Below are positions 25,188-33,035 of a DNA stretch of 62,415 bases, piece by piece. This stretch comes from an uncultured Bacteroidales bacterium (GTDB lineage Bacteria; Bacteroidota; Bacteroidia; Bacteroidales; Muribaculaceae): contig UQMZ01000020.1 of assembly GCA_900542185.1 (NCBI GenBank), forward strand, positions 1-62,415, given 5' to 3'. The position numbers and the translations under genes were made by a program. The notes under the pieces are model-generated. The model did no database searches. It was not told the DNA's origin and saw only the letters and a program-made list of their open reading frames with translations. Numbering within the stretch: the stretch's first letter is position 1; each line of letters opens with the position of its first letter.

Positions 25188-25790
25188 ATGTTTAAGAAGA
25201 AATTCATACTGACCGCAATCGTGGTGATTGCAGTCGTGGCGGCCGGACTTTACCTGTATTTCAGCTTAAGTTCGCCCAATAATACCATTGACGTAGACAA
25301 GGCGAAGGTGAGCAGGATAGAGACCATGGCCCGGCTGTGTACCGTTGACATCTACAGCGAGGTGCCGGTGCTTGACACCATTAACGACAAGGTGATGTTC
25401 GCCATCCAGAAGCAGAAGGGGAGCGTGTCGTTCGACCTGGAGAAGCTGAAAGTAGATGCCGACGGAGATACGGTGCAAATCACGCTTCCTCCCGAAATAG
25501 TGGAACTGTACGAGTCTACGGATAAGAACTCATGGGAAGTGATCGACACCAAGGCCATAGGCCGGATGGCGATGTTCCGCAGCGATAAGTTCACGATTGC
25601 GGAAGAAAACGCCGTTAAGGCCAAGATTAAGGAAAAGTCGACGAAACTGCTGTATCGGAATGGCACAGTAGAGCGTGCCCGTGCCGAGGGCGCCCGTAAC
25701 CTGCAGTCGCTGATGGAGATGGTGTACGACAAGCCTGTCCTGGTAACGGACCCCACACCCAAGGGCGCCCGGTATGCGGAATACAGGTAA
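25188..25790 (+). CDS. DUF4230 protein with N-terminal membrane anchor
   Basis: 200 aa. One membrane helix (residues about 6-26, FILTAIVVIAVVAAGLYLYF) is followed by a DUF4230-like domain: ARLCTVDIYSEVPVLDTIND, VSFDLEKLKVDADGDTVQI, TLPPEIVELYES, and a C-terminal helix with repeated Ala/Arg. It parallels the preceding lipoprotein, with a TLPP turn in the same place and a similar helical tail, so the two probably arose by duplication and then took different anchors. It is transcribed with that gene. Function unknown. Confidence 0.85.
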   Translation: MFKKKFILTAIVVIAVVAAGLYLYFSLSSPNNTIDVDKAKVSRIETMARLCTVDIYSEVPVLDTINDKVMFAIQKQKGSVSFDLEKLKVDADGDTVQITLPPEIVELYESTDKNSWEVIDTKAIGRMAMFRSDKFTIAEENAVKAKIKEKSTKLLYRNGTVERARAEGARNLQSLMEMVYDKPVLVTDPTPKGARYAEYR

Positions 25791-25890
25791 TAAGGGCTTC
25801 CGCCTAAGGACCGATGGCTTAACAGAATTATTGATTTGCGGGGTAACAATTGACTCTATTCTCTTGTTATTCATATAAAAAGAATTACAG

Positions 25891-26556
25891 ATGAAAAGGA
25901 GCATATTGTTAGGTATAATGCTGAGCGCCGCGATTGCCGCCAGCGCACAGTATTCGAATATAGCAAACGGACTTACCAATGTATTGATGCCGGCCCTGTC
26001 GGGATCGAATTCGTACAAGGGCTTTGTGGATGCGGCTTATACTCAGGGAGTAGGACGGTATCGGTCCAATTTTGCCACCGTGTCGACCTCGCAGGGCTAT
26101 CAGATGACCGACTGGTTTTTCATGGGTGCAGGTATAGGTGTGGACCTGATGTGGTCGTATGTCAACGATGACTGGGGCAACGGCTGGTCGCAGTCGAATA
26201 TGGATCGTTATGACGACACGTATGTGTCCAAGGCCGTGATGATTCCTGTTTTCACTGATTTTCGGTTCAATATCGGACCGAGGAACGCGGCATCGTTCTT
26301 TATCGACCTGAAGATAGGCGCCTCTTTCCTGGCCAACAGCAACTCGGTGAAAATCCGCAACGGATATCTGACCAACACCAGTTACTTCTACTTCCAGCCG
26401 GCCATCGGCGTGCGGATACCCGTCAACTCGCAGAACGCCAAGCAGGCCTTCAACATCGGCGTCCATTACCGCCTCCTGACCTCGGATTACTGGAGCGGCT
26501 ATCAGTCCAGCATCGTCCAGAACGGCCTCGGGGCGCACGTCGGCTTCGAATGGTAA
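25891..26556 (+). CDS. outer-membrane beta-barrel protein
   Basis: 221 aa. Signal peptide at residues 1-20 (AAIAASAQ). The mature sequence has alternating hydrophobic/polar strands with many aromatics (YKGFVDAAYTQGVGRYRSNF, DWFFMGAGIGVDLMWSY, YFQPAIGVRIPV) and ends in HVGFEW, a typical barrel C-terminus with a final aromatic. The size suits an 8-10-strand barrel. No function can be given. It is followed by a GC-rich hairpin terminator. Confidence 0.85.
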   Translation: MKRSILLGIMLSAAIAASAQYSNIANGLTNVLMPALSGSNSYKGFVDAAYTQGVGRYRSNFATVSTSQGYQMTDWFFMGAGIGVDLMWSYVNDDWGNGWSQSNMDRYDDTYVSKAVMIPVFTDFRFNIGPRNAASFFIDLKIGASFLANSNSVKIRNGYLTNTSYFYFQPAIGVRIPVNSQNAKQAFNIGVHYRLLTSDYWSGYQSSIVQNGLGAHVGFEW

Positions 26557-26601
26557 CCTCGGGAATTGTCGTTTCTTTTACTCCCAAAAGATATAAAAAA
26601 G

Positions 26602-26624
26602 GCAGCCGGAAGGTGAGCGGCTGC
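26602..26624. terminator. hairpin between converging genes
   Basis: GCAGCCG (26602-26608) and CGGCTGC (26618-26624) form a 7-bp stem with a 9-nt loop, A-run on one side and TTGGTTT on the other. It can end transcription of both the barrel gene and the opposing phosphoesterase gene. Confidence 0.75.
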
Positions 26625-26745
26625 TTGGTTTGAATTTTGGTTGATCTCAATAATGGAACATTTCTTTGAGAGTCTCCGAGAGAAGTAAAAGTTCCCTCTA
26701 TGGTATTAATTCGTACATACTATTGCAATTATCTTTATGCGGATC

Positions 26746-27339
26746 TTACAACTCGAGGATATTGGGATGATAGAAATTTGAGTTGCCGTCATTCATTATC
26801 GCACCGTTTGAAAATATTGTTGTTCCCATAATGGTCATGCCATGCTGTCGGTGGATATGACCGAATAGATGGAGTTGTGGATTTACTCTTGCCAATGATT
26901 GTAATAATTCTTTCGAGCCATAATTGATATCGTCGGCTAAGTCAAGAATACTGTATGCCGGCGAATGAGTTATGAGTATATCTGTGTCATTCGGGATTTG
27001 AGCATAGTTTTGAGTTTGACGGTTGGTGATACAATCTTCTGTAAACATTGGAACCCCATAAAATTTCATGCCTTCTATTTCAATGCCTGAATTGCAAAGA
27101 TAATATACATTGGAGTCAAGACCTTCGATATTGGCTTCATATAGACAGTCATCATGGTTCCCGCAGATGAAAACCTTATGCCTATAGGGCAAGTCGCAAA
27201 ACCAGTTGAGGAAATCGATTGCTTCCCGCTCGCTTCCCGCCGTTGTGAAATCGCCGGAATGAACGATTATGTCTGCCTCTGGAAGTTCGGGAAGACATCT
27301 ATGACATCCGTGCGTGTCGGAAATATGGATTATCTTCAT
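26746..27339 (-). CDS. calcineurin-type metallophosphoesterase (copy 1)
   Basis: 197 aa, a compact metallophosphoesterase. Motifs in order: ISDTHGC (residues 6-12), HSGDF (about 27), CGNHDD (about 57-62), THSP (about 122) and FGHIHRQHG (about 152-160), covering all metal ligands. It is cytoplasmic. The family includes nucleotide, RNA and protein phosphoesterases; the substrate is unknown. A second copy about 74% identical by eye lies at 49159-49752, there as the last gene of an accessory operon. This copy is alone on the minus strand at the edge of the AT-rich island, with its own TATTTTTG box. Confidence 0.95.
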   Translation of the reverse strand: MKIIHISDTHGCHRCLPELPEADIIVHSGDFTTAGSEREAIDFLNWFCDLPYRHKVFICGNHDDCLYEANIEGLDSNVYYLCNSGIEIEGMKFYGVPMFTEDCITNRQTQNYAQIPNDTDILITHSPAYSILDLADDINYGSKELLQSLARVNPQLHLFGHIHRQHGMTIMGTTIFSNGAIMNDGNSNFYHPNILEL

Positions 27340-27409
27340 CTTGGGTATAATTTTATAATGCAGTTGTTCCTCATCATATTTTCGTAAATAAGTACAAACA
27401 ACTTTAATA

Positions 27410-27417
27410 CAAAAATA
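27410..27417 (-). promoter_or_regulatory. -7 box for phosphoesterase copy 1
   Basis: TATTTTTG on the minus strand, 70 nt upstream of the ATG at 27339. No matching -33 element. Confidence 0.5.
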
Positions 27418-27503
27418 GCGCTTGGGTGTCTCATTTTTAGCGTCAGGATAAATTTTTTATGAGAAATAGATAGCCTGTACTGTTTATTGAGACATCATGA
27501 ATA

Positions 27504-27511
27504 TATTTTTG
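27504..27511 (+). promoter_or_regulatory. -7 box at the head of the 27.5-kb accessory operon
   Basis: TATTTTTG, 25 nt upstream of the ATG at 27537. The best upstream TTG is 14 bp away, shorter than ideal. Confidence 0.5.
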
Positions 27512-27536
27512 CAAAATCACAAGCAATTCAATTATT

Positions 27537-27785
27537 ATGGGAAAGTCAATCAAAAAAAGAATCGCGGATCTATTTGATGAGTCGGAGGCCGAAAATAATC
27601 AGTATGACATCAGCTTTACAAAATTGTCAATATGGCTTGTGGGAGTGGTAATGGTGAGTTCTCTTATCCCATTTGCATTTCCGGGGGGCTGTTCTCTTGT
27701 CAGAATCTATGCCTCTATAATAATATTGTTGGTTGTTACTGCCCGTCCAATTTTCCGATTAATCGTAAAACGCAAAAAACAATAA
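27537..27785 (+). CDS. small two-helix membrane protein
   Basis: 82 aa. A basic start (MGKSIKKRIADLF) and acidic patch (DESEAENN) are followed by two predicted membrane helices (about 30-48 and 54-72) and a KRKKQ end. Charges suggest both termini are cytoplasmic. Its TAA stop overlaps the next ATG by one base (TAATG), indicating translational coupling. Not recognised. It heads a four-gene run in the island. Confidence 0.75.
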   Translation: MGKSIKKRIADLFDESEAENNQYDISFTKLSIWLVGVVMVSSLIPFAFPGGCSLVRIYASIIILLVVTARPIFRLIVKRKKQ

Positions 27786-28222
27786 TGATTTCAGCTATGA
27801 TAGATAATATAAAAAATAAGATTGACGTGCGGTTGGATTATGCCCAACCGGTAGCCATCGATAACTTTTGCCATAATCATACAGCCCTATGTAAAGACTT
27901 GATGGGTGAAGCCGGTGACATATTGGATGAATGTGGATGGGAGCATGAGTTTACAATTTACTATTATGGAGATTTTAAGCATGTAAGACTTTATCTGCGC
28001 CTCGCATACGTCGCGGCTTGTCACCTTGACGGGCTATGGGAGGATATTAAAATACGTCTTCATGATATTATTCCACTTGTTAAATCAGCTATTGAGCTTC
28101 GCAAGGAAAAAAATCTCACAATGCTTTGGACCGAGCGTCAAATAGCTGAATTGGAGTGGAAGACAACATCAGATCCATTTATCAGAAACGAACATTGGAT
28201 AAAGATTAATGGATTTATATGA
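27785..28222 (+). CDS. hypothetical cytoplasmic protein (145 aa)
   Basis: Start at ATG 27785, coupled to the preceding stop. The frame stays open upstream to 27632, but that part has a Cys/Gly-rich composition typical of an out-of-frame overlap with the membrane-protein gene. The protein is soluble and rich in Trp, Cys and His (NFCHNHTALCKDL, LDECGWEHEFTIYYYGDF), with strands followed by helices. No family recognised. It ends by overlapping the next gene by 4 nt (ATGA). Confidence 0.7.
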   Translation: MISAMIDNIKNKIDVRLDYAQPVAIDNFCHNHTALCKDLMGEAGDILDECGWEHEFTIYYYGDFKHVRLYLRLAYVAACHLDGLWEDIKIRLHDIIPLVKSAIELRKEKNLTMLWTERQIAELEWKTTSDPFIRNEHWIKINGFI

Positions 28223-28560
28223 ATCTTTCAGCAATAGACCGTATGGAAATGGTGCGAAAGCGACAGGCATATTTCTCGGCGGTAGCCGAGGAATACGCTT
28301 CATTTACCGACTTTATCAAGGCTCAGGATATGTGGCTTGGCATCATGGGTATCGGGCTGACGGATTGCGGACAGTATCTGAAACTATACATTCAGTTGGA
28401 TTTTTCAGAATATGAGGAATACTATGTGGTAATGGGAGACAACGAACATCTGACAGTGAGCGAAATCGTCATGAGGAATGGTGATTGTCTCTGTATGGAT
28501 TGTATCAATGTCGGCACGGGGAAATTAACTGATAAAGAATCTATTTTCAAATTCGAATAG
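28219..28560 (+). CDS. hypothetical cytoplasmic protein (113 aa)
   Basis: 113 aa, acidic and aromatic. Segments such as AQDMWLGIMGIGLTDCGQYL and LDFSEYEEYYVVMGDNEHLT suggest an alpha/beta fold. It is coupled to the preceding gene by a 4-nt overlap and followed 28 nt later by the large Sel1/PKD/LRR gene. No family recognised, no signal peptide or membrane helix. Confidence 0.7.
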   Translation: MNLSAIDRMEMVRKRQAYFSAVAEEYASFTDFIKAQDMWLGIMGIGLTDCGQYLKLYIQLDFSEYEEYYVVMGDNEHLTVSEIVMRNGDCLCMDCINVGTGKLTDKESIFKFE

Positions 28561-28588
28561 AAATGAATCAACTAAAAGCTTTGATACA

Positions 28589-30484
28589 ATGATTACAGCC
28601 GAAGAAAACAAAAAACGGATGTGGAACTTAGCCAAAAGAGCATCAGATTTATTAAAACCGCTAAGAAATGAACCGTTAAACCCTGACGGCTCAATGCGCG
28701 CACAACTCATAAATGGTCTTGATGCCATTGAGGAATATCTTCGTATTGCAGATAGTCTGAAAAATGAATTTGAATCCCCATCTATCCCTCCGATGGATGT
28801 CATGAATCTGTCATGTTATCTGAGGAATGCAAGCAAAGAGGAATTTCAATATTCCGTTGACCGTCTGACTGAGTGGAAGGATGCCGGATATATGTACTGT
28901 AATAACGCATTGGCTCTGATGTTGACCGCTGAACTCAGCAAAGACAGTACTGATCGCCGTCTTGCCTTGACCGACCGTGAATATGTGGATATAATTATCA
29001 AATGTAACGCAACATTCGGTAGCAGCCTGTCGAGGATGCTCTACAATCCTGCAGTGCGGGAGTATTATATCAAGAAAGCAAACGAAGGTGACGTACATTA
29101 CGCATTCGAATTAGGGACATACTATTATGAGACGGAAGAATATTCGGAAGCGTTCAATACATTAAAGGTTCTTGAAGATGATGTGACGGCACAATATCTG
29201 GGACTGATGTATTACTATGGCCGAGGGACAGAGTCGGATCCTGATCTTGCAATAAAATACCTTGAGAGATTTAATGAAGTATATTGGCCAAAAGATTATG
29301 AAGTGGTATGGGTATTGGGAGATCTGTATTCAGAATGTTGTGGCAAAGACAAACAATATGAGTTGTATCTCCCATTCTTGAAAAGCCCGTATAGAAATGA
29401 TAATGATCCGTTCTTAAAAAAGATGCTTCGGCAGTGTATGCTTTATCATCGTAAGAATATTACACAGGACCGGATGATATTAGGCATTGAGATCAAATCC
29501 GAAAACCGTACTTGTGAGTTCTCGTTAGACCTTGCTCCTTATTGCCAGATTGTCGTTGACTGGGGAGACGGCACATGTGACAGATATGGAGATCTGGATA
29601 AGACCGGCTCCGTAGTCTGCAGACATATCTATGCGAACTCCGGTTCATATTCCCTAAGTATAGAATCGTTATGGAAAAGTGTCGTGGAAGGTCTGGACTT
29701 CAGTCGCAACAAGCGTCAACTGAATTCGATTTATTTGGGCGATTGTCCGGGACTAAGGAGTCTGTCAGTAGTCGGGCAGTGCTTGACATCTCTTGACTTG
29801 ACTCCCGGTGAATATCAAAAGGTGTTTCTGAAAGGTGTGATATGTAGGGATAATATGCTGAAAAAATTGGATCTGCGACACTGTCCTAATATTACGCATC
29901 TTGACTGCTCTTTCAATCCTGTTGCCGCAATAGAGCTGCCCAAGTATCAGTCGCTGACTTTTGTCGCTCTGCCTGAATCCTTTGTGAATAAATCAGAGAT
30001 TGATAAACTACTCAAGATGAACCAAGGTTGCTATTGCAATCAGATGGAATACAATGACCTGTCAGGTGCCGATATGAGATTGGAATTCTATTTTCGCCAG
30101 GCTGACTGGGAAGAAGTCAGAAGATATATCCGCAATCACCAGCCGGATTGCTACGACCATCAATTGGCCGAGTGCGAATTAGCATTCGAAAAACTGAAAG
30201 AATTGTCGCGGAAGGTGAATAATAATCCCTATGAGGATAAAGGCGGATTCCTTGCCGTACACGACTCCTATGTTTCAGATGACACTATTCTTCATCAGGA
30301 AGAGTTTTTCATTGTGACGGAATCATGGTCAACATGCCTTGCTGCCAAAGTCCGGGACACTCATCGCCGTGAACCCTGGATGGGATTCCCTCCTACACCT
30401 CCCGAATACTATGTGGCAAATTGCCTCGTCAATATGATAAAAAGTTGGCGGGAGATAAAAAAACAAACCTGTACTGCAGAATGA
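28589..30484 (+). CDS. large cytoplasmic protein with Sel1-like, PKD-like and LRR-like segments
   Basis: 631 aa, no signal peptide. Residues about 1-120 are helical and unknown. Residues about 165-280 carry Sel1/TPR-like repeats (YAFELGTYYYETEEYSEAFN, then AQYLGLMYYYGRGTESDPD). Residues about 315-370 look like a PKD-type beta-sandwich (VVDWGDGTCDRY, HIYANSGSYSLSIES). Residues about 385-475 are leucine-rich-repeat-like (SIYLGDCPGLRSL, LDLRHCPNITHLDCSFNPVA). The C-terminal 150 residues are unassigned, with a Trp-rich end (MGFPPTPPEYYVANC). PKD and LRR are usually found outside cells, so a protein with these and no export signal is odd; it might be an intracellular recognition scaffold. Confidence 0.8.
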   Translation: MITAEENKKRMWNLAKRASDLLKPLRNEPLNPDGSMRAQLINGLDAIEEYLRIADSLKNEFESPSIPPMDVMNLSCYLRNASKEEFQYSVDRLTEWKDAGYMYCNNALALMLTAELSKDSTDRRLALTDREYVDIIIKCNATFGSSLSRMLYNPAVREYYIKKANEGDVHYAFELGTYYYETEEYSEAFNTLKVLEDDVTAQYLGLMYYYGRGTESDPDLAIKYLERFNEVYWPKDYEVVWVLGDLYSECCGKDKQYELYLPFLKSPYRNDNDPFLKKMLRQCMLYHRKNITQDRMILGIEIKSENRTCEFSLDLAPYCQIVVDWGDGTCDRYGDLDKTGSVVCRHIYANSGSYSLSIESLWKSVVEGLDFSRNKRQLNSIYLGDCPGLRSLSVVGQCLTSLDLTPGEYQKVFLKGVICRDNMLKKLDLRHCPNITHLDCSFNPVAAIELPKYQSLTFVALPESFVNKSEIDKLLKMNQGCYCNQMEYNDLSGADMRLEFYFRQADWEEVRRYIRNHQPDCYDHQLAECELAFEKLKELSRKVNNNPYEDKGGFLAVHDSYVSDDTILHQEEFFIVTESWSTCLAAKVRDTHRREPWMGFPPTPPEYYVANCLVNMIKSWREIKKQTCTAE

Positions 30485-30497
30485 GACAGGAAATGAT

Positions 30498-30505
30498 TAA
30501 CTTTG
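30498..30505 (+). promoter_or_regulatory. -7 box for the UDG-like/WYL/FtsZ-like unit
   Basis: TAACTTTG, 26 nt upstream of the ATG at 30532. It separates this three-gene unit from the preceding 631-aa gene, which ends at 30484. Confidence 0.6.
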
Positions 30506-30531
30506 CGAACAGGTAATAACAAATCTTACTT

Positions 30532-31377
30532 ATGAATGATATAACATATATTCCTATTGAAGAAAAATCACTGAACGATCAGTTGGTGAATCTCTACGGA
30601 CCCAGGATTCCGGGCCTTTACTTTGCGGTGAAGCCTTTGTTTGATGATCCGAATGCCATTAAACCGGCACTCCCGCTCCTTCTTGAACTCAACGATGATG
30701 AATCGTATGAGAATGCTGATCTGCGTGTAATGGTCTTTGGTCGCGAAACCAATAACTGGAACGACATAAATGAGCGAAGCGAATGCCCTTACGGAACATA
30801 TAACTTTAATCTTTCTTCTTCAGATGATATTCTGAATGAAATAAAAGGGAAGCATATTGATGGTGAACCGGAGATCTATGGACTCGGAGACATATATCAC
30901 GCCTATTGCTACGAAAGCAACGGTGTCGGGAAATCAATCTTTACACGCCGCCAGAACCAGCTGATACAGCAATTGAGGGACCGTCTCGGGAACCAGAATG
31001 TACATGCTGTGTGGAACAACGTGTCGAAAATAGGATGCGGCGGTACGGATTTCGGTAAAAGTTGCCGTAAACCGACATCAGAGATTAGTGAAATAGAACG
31101 CCAATACTTTAATGTTGTTGCTGATGAGGTAAGAATACTGAAACCGGATGTCATGATCTTCCTGACAGGATTCTATGCTGACCAAGAAATAAAAGAGAAG
31201 TTTGGACTCTCGGATGAAGCATTCCATCTTGTTAAAGAAGACGTTTTTCTTCACCGCATCAATATTCCCGGGGTAAGGTATGCCGCCCGTACTATCCATC
31301 CGTCACGGCAAAGCAAAGAGAATCTTGCCAAGCATTTTGATGCCTTGATTGAAGACATTGTAAGTGTAATCAAATGA
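30532..31377 (+). CDS. uracil-DNA-glycosylase-like superfamily protein (tentative)
   Basis: 281 aa, cytoplasmic. The order of elements fits the UDG-like fold: LRVMVFGRETNNWND at about residues 63-77 in the position of the first active-site loop; then AVWNNVSKIG near 159; VRILKPDVMIFLTGFYAD near 200-217 as a core strand; and AARTIHPSRQ near 257-266, in the position of the HPS motif. The classical catalytic Asp/Asn loop (GxDP) is not evident: GRETNNW replaces it. Activity on uracil in DNA is therefore not assured, and the fold may serve another base- or nucleotide-directed reaction. The stop overlaps the WYL regulator start by 4 nt. Confidence 0.6.
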   Translation: MNDITYIPIEEKSLNDQLVNLYGPRIPGLYFAVKPLFDDPNAIKPALPLLLELNDDESYENADLRVMVFGRETNNWNDINERSECPYGTYNFNLSSSDDILNEIKGKHIDGEPEIYGLGDIYHAYCYESNGVGKSIFTRRQNQLIQQLRDRLGNQNVHAVWNNVSKIGCGGTDFGKSCRKPTSEISEIERQYFNVVADEVRILKPDVMIFLTGFYADQEIKEKFGLSDEAFHLVKEDVFLHRINIPGVRYAARTIHPSRQSKENLAKHFDALIEDIVSVIK

Positions 31378-32276
31378 CCCAATTCAAAAAACATATCTGG
31401 CTGATTGAAACTCTCCGTCGCCACGGTAAGATTTCATTTAAGGAAATCTCCGATATGTGGGAGTGTAATAAAGACATGAGCGATTATGAGCCTCTCCATC
31501 GCGGTACATTCAATCGGTGGAGAAAGGATATACTGATTACGCTTGGAATCGAAATAAAATGCCAGGAGAGCGGAGGGTATTTGTATTATATTGCTAATCC
31601 TGATGATATCGATGAAGACAAGTTGAGACATTGGATACTTGATACGTTTTCCGTAGGCAATCTCGTTCAAGAGAATCGTTCTTTGAAAAATCGTATTCTG
31701 GTTGATGAGATACCGTCAGGATATGTGTATCTGACTCCAATTATGGAGGCGATGAGAGGGAATAGGGTTCTTGAGATGAGCTATACGTCTTTCAGGACGG
31801 GAGAGACGAAGACCGAAACCGTAGCGCCGTACTGCGTGAAACTCTTTGAAGGAAGGTGGTATATGTTGGCAAAACCGAAAACGAAAGATAAGCTAAAAAT
31901 CTATGGCCTTGACCGCATCCGGTCTCTCACAATCCTTAATGATATGTTTAAGATTCCCGAGAAATTTTCGGCAATAGAGCATTTTGAAACAATGTATGGC
32001 ATAGTTTCGGATACTCAACTCCCGATGAGAATTATTCTTCGTGCTTATGCACAACATAAGGAATATCTTAAATCCCTGCCCATCCATCATTCTCAACGAT
32101 TGATAGAAGACCATGGTGATTACGCTGATTTTGAGTTGTGGGTTGCTCCGACCTATGACTTCATTATGCGCCTTTTGCATGACGGTGCATGGCTTGAAGT
32201 AATTTCGCCTGAGAGTGTGCGCAAAACAATGAAGGGCTGGATTTATGATATGTACGAACATTATGAAGACGGGTAA
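31374..32276 (+). CDS. WYL-domain transcriptional regulator
   Basis: 300 aa. Residues about 1-80 form a winged HTH (IWLIETLRRHGKISFKEISD, RGTFNRWRKDIL). Residues about 120-195 form the WYL domain: RVLEMSYTSF, APYCVKLFEGRWYMLAKPK, and YGLDRIRSL. A WCX-type C-terminal extension runs to the end. WYL regulators bind nucleic acid or nucleotide ligands through this domain and are over-represented in phage-defence and stress loci. It is translationally coupled to the UDG-like gene and followed 11 nt later by the FtsZ-like gene, so it probably controls this unit. Confidence 0.93.
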   Translation: MTQFKKHIWLIETLRRHGKISFKEISDMWECNKDMSDYEPLHRGTFNRWRKDILITLGIEIKCQESGGYLYYIANPDDIDEDKLRHWILDTFSVGNLVQENRSLKNRILVDEIPSGYVYLTPIMEAMRGNRVLEMSYTSFRTGETKTETVAPYCVKLFEGRWYMLAKPKTKDKLKIYGLDRIRSLTILNDMFKIPEKFSAIEHFETMYGIVSDTQLPMRIILRAYAQHKEYLKSLPIHHSQRLIEDHGDYADFELWVAPTYDFIMRLLHDGAWLEVISPESVRKTMKGWIYDMYEHYEDG

Positions 32277-32287
32277 TACCTCAGCAA

Positions 32288-32986
32288 ATGGAATTTAGAG
32301 TTATCTCAATAAGTAAAGATGACGGGGCAAGTGTGCTGGATATATATGAGTGGTTTACAGGAGTCACTAACGAATACACTTTAAATCCGGACGGGATTGA
32401 AGTCGGTGATGAAGATAGAATGGTAATAATCCGGGCTCAAGATAACTTTTCTAAGGCTATTGAATTGGGTCGTAAGTTCTATCAAGCCGGAGTCCTGACC
32501 TTAGGCGTGTTTCCCGAACATATTGAAGAACGAGGATGTTTCGATGCTCAGACTGTTAATGACGGAAAATCCATCCTAAGCATTGTTCGCGCTCTTACAT
32601 GTCCGCCAATTTATCAGGGTCCCGTTTCTTTTGACATTAACGATATTCATGCCACATTAAAGGATGCCGGAAGATTCTATGCCCGATTTGTATATGGCGC
32701 GGATGTTGATAGTCTGGTTTTAAAAGTAACGGACAAATTCAGACAGATAGATTTTACTAAAGTTGAGTCCGTATGCATCAACCTGTATGGTGAATCACCC
32801 TCAGACTTCAAAAGCAGGGGCATAGAAAAAATAAATAATCTTTTAAACATTATTCCCAAGACGTCTTCGGCTCTTTTCGGCATTCACCGACTCCCGGACA
32901 CGTTTACATGTATTCCTGACGAAATGAAGCGGGAAATATCGTTTGGCATATCATTCATTTTAGCCGGAAAGGATATTGAAATATAA
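32288..32986 (+). CDS. FtsZ/tubulin-fold protein without GTP-binding signature (tentative)
   Basis: 232 aa. A segment AIELGRKFYQAGVLTLGVFP at about residues 56-75 aligns in place and sense with the FtsZ strand reading IAxxLGALTVGVVTxPF. Residues about 117-205 follow the FtsZ order: FDINDIHATLKDAG (as in FADVKTIMSNKG), then ESVCINLYGESPSDF (as in GVLMNITGGxxLSL), then GIEKINNLLNIIPKTSSALF and GIHRLPD (as in the MIFGSVIN strand). The first 70-90 residues of FtsZ and the GGGTGTG tubulin signature are missing: the equivalent position reads IIRAQDNFSKA. It should not bind GTP like FtsZ. The start is 11 nt after the WYL gene. Assignment rests on pattern alone. Confidence 0.55.
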   Translation: MEFRVISISKDDGASVLDIYEWFTGVTNEYTLNPDGIEVGDEDRMVIIRAQDNFSKAIELGRKFYQAGVLTLGVFPEHIEERGCFDAQTVNDGKSILSIVRALTCPPIYQGPVSFDINDIHATLKDAGRFYARFVYGADVDSLVLKVTDKFRQIDFTKVESVCINLYGESPSDFKSRGIEKINNLLNIIPKTSSALFGIHRLPDTFTCIPDEMKREISFGISFILAGKDIEI

Positions 32987-33035
32987 GTTCATGATTCCTT
33001 TATTATGATAAACACGGTTATAATCTAAATGATGA

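Noticed and set aside
27632..27784. N-terminal extension of the 145-aa protein to 27632
   Set aside because: That part overlaps the two-helix membrane-protein gene out of frame, and the TAATG junction marks the real start at 27785.
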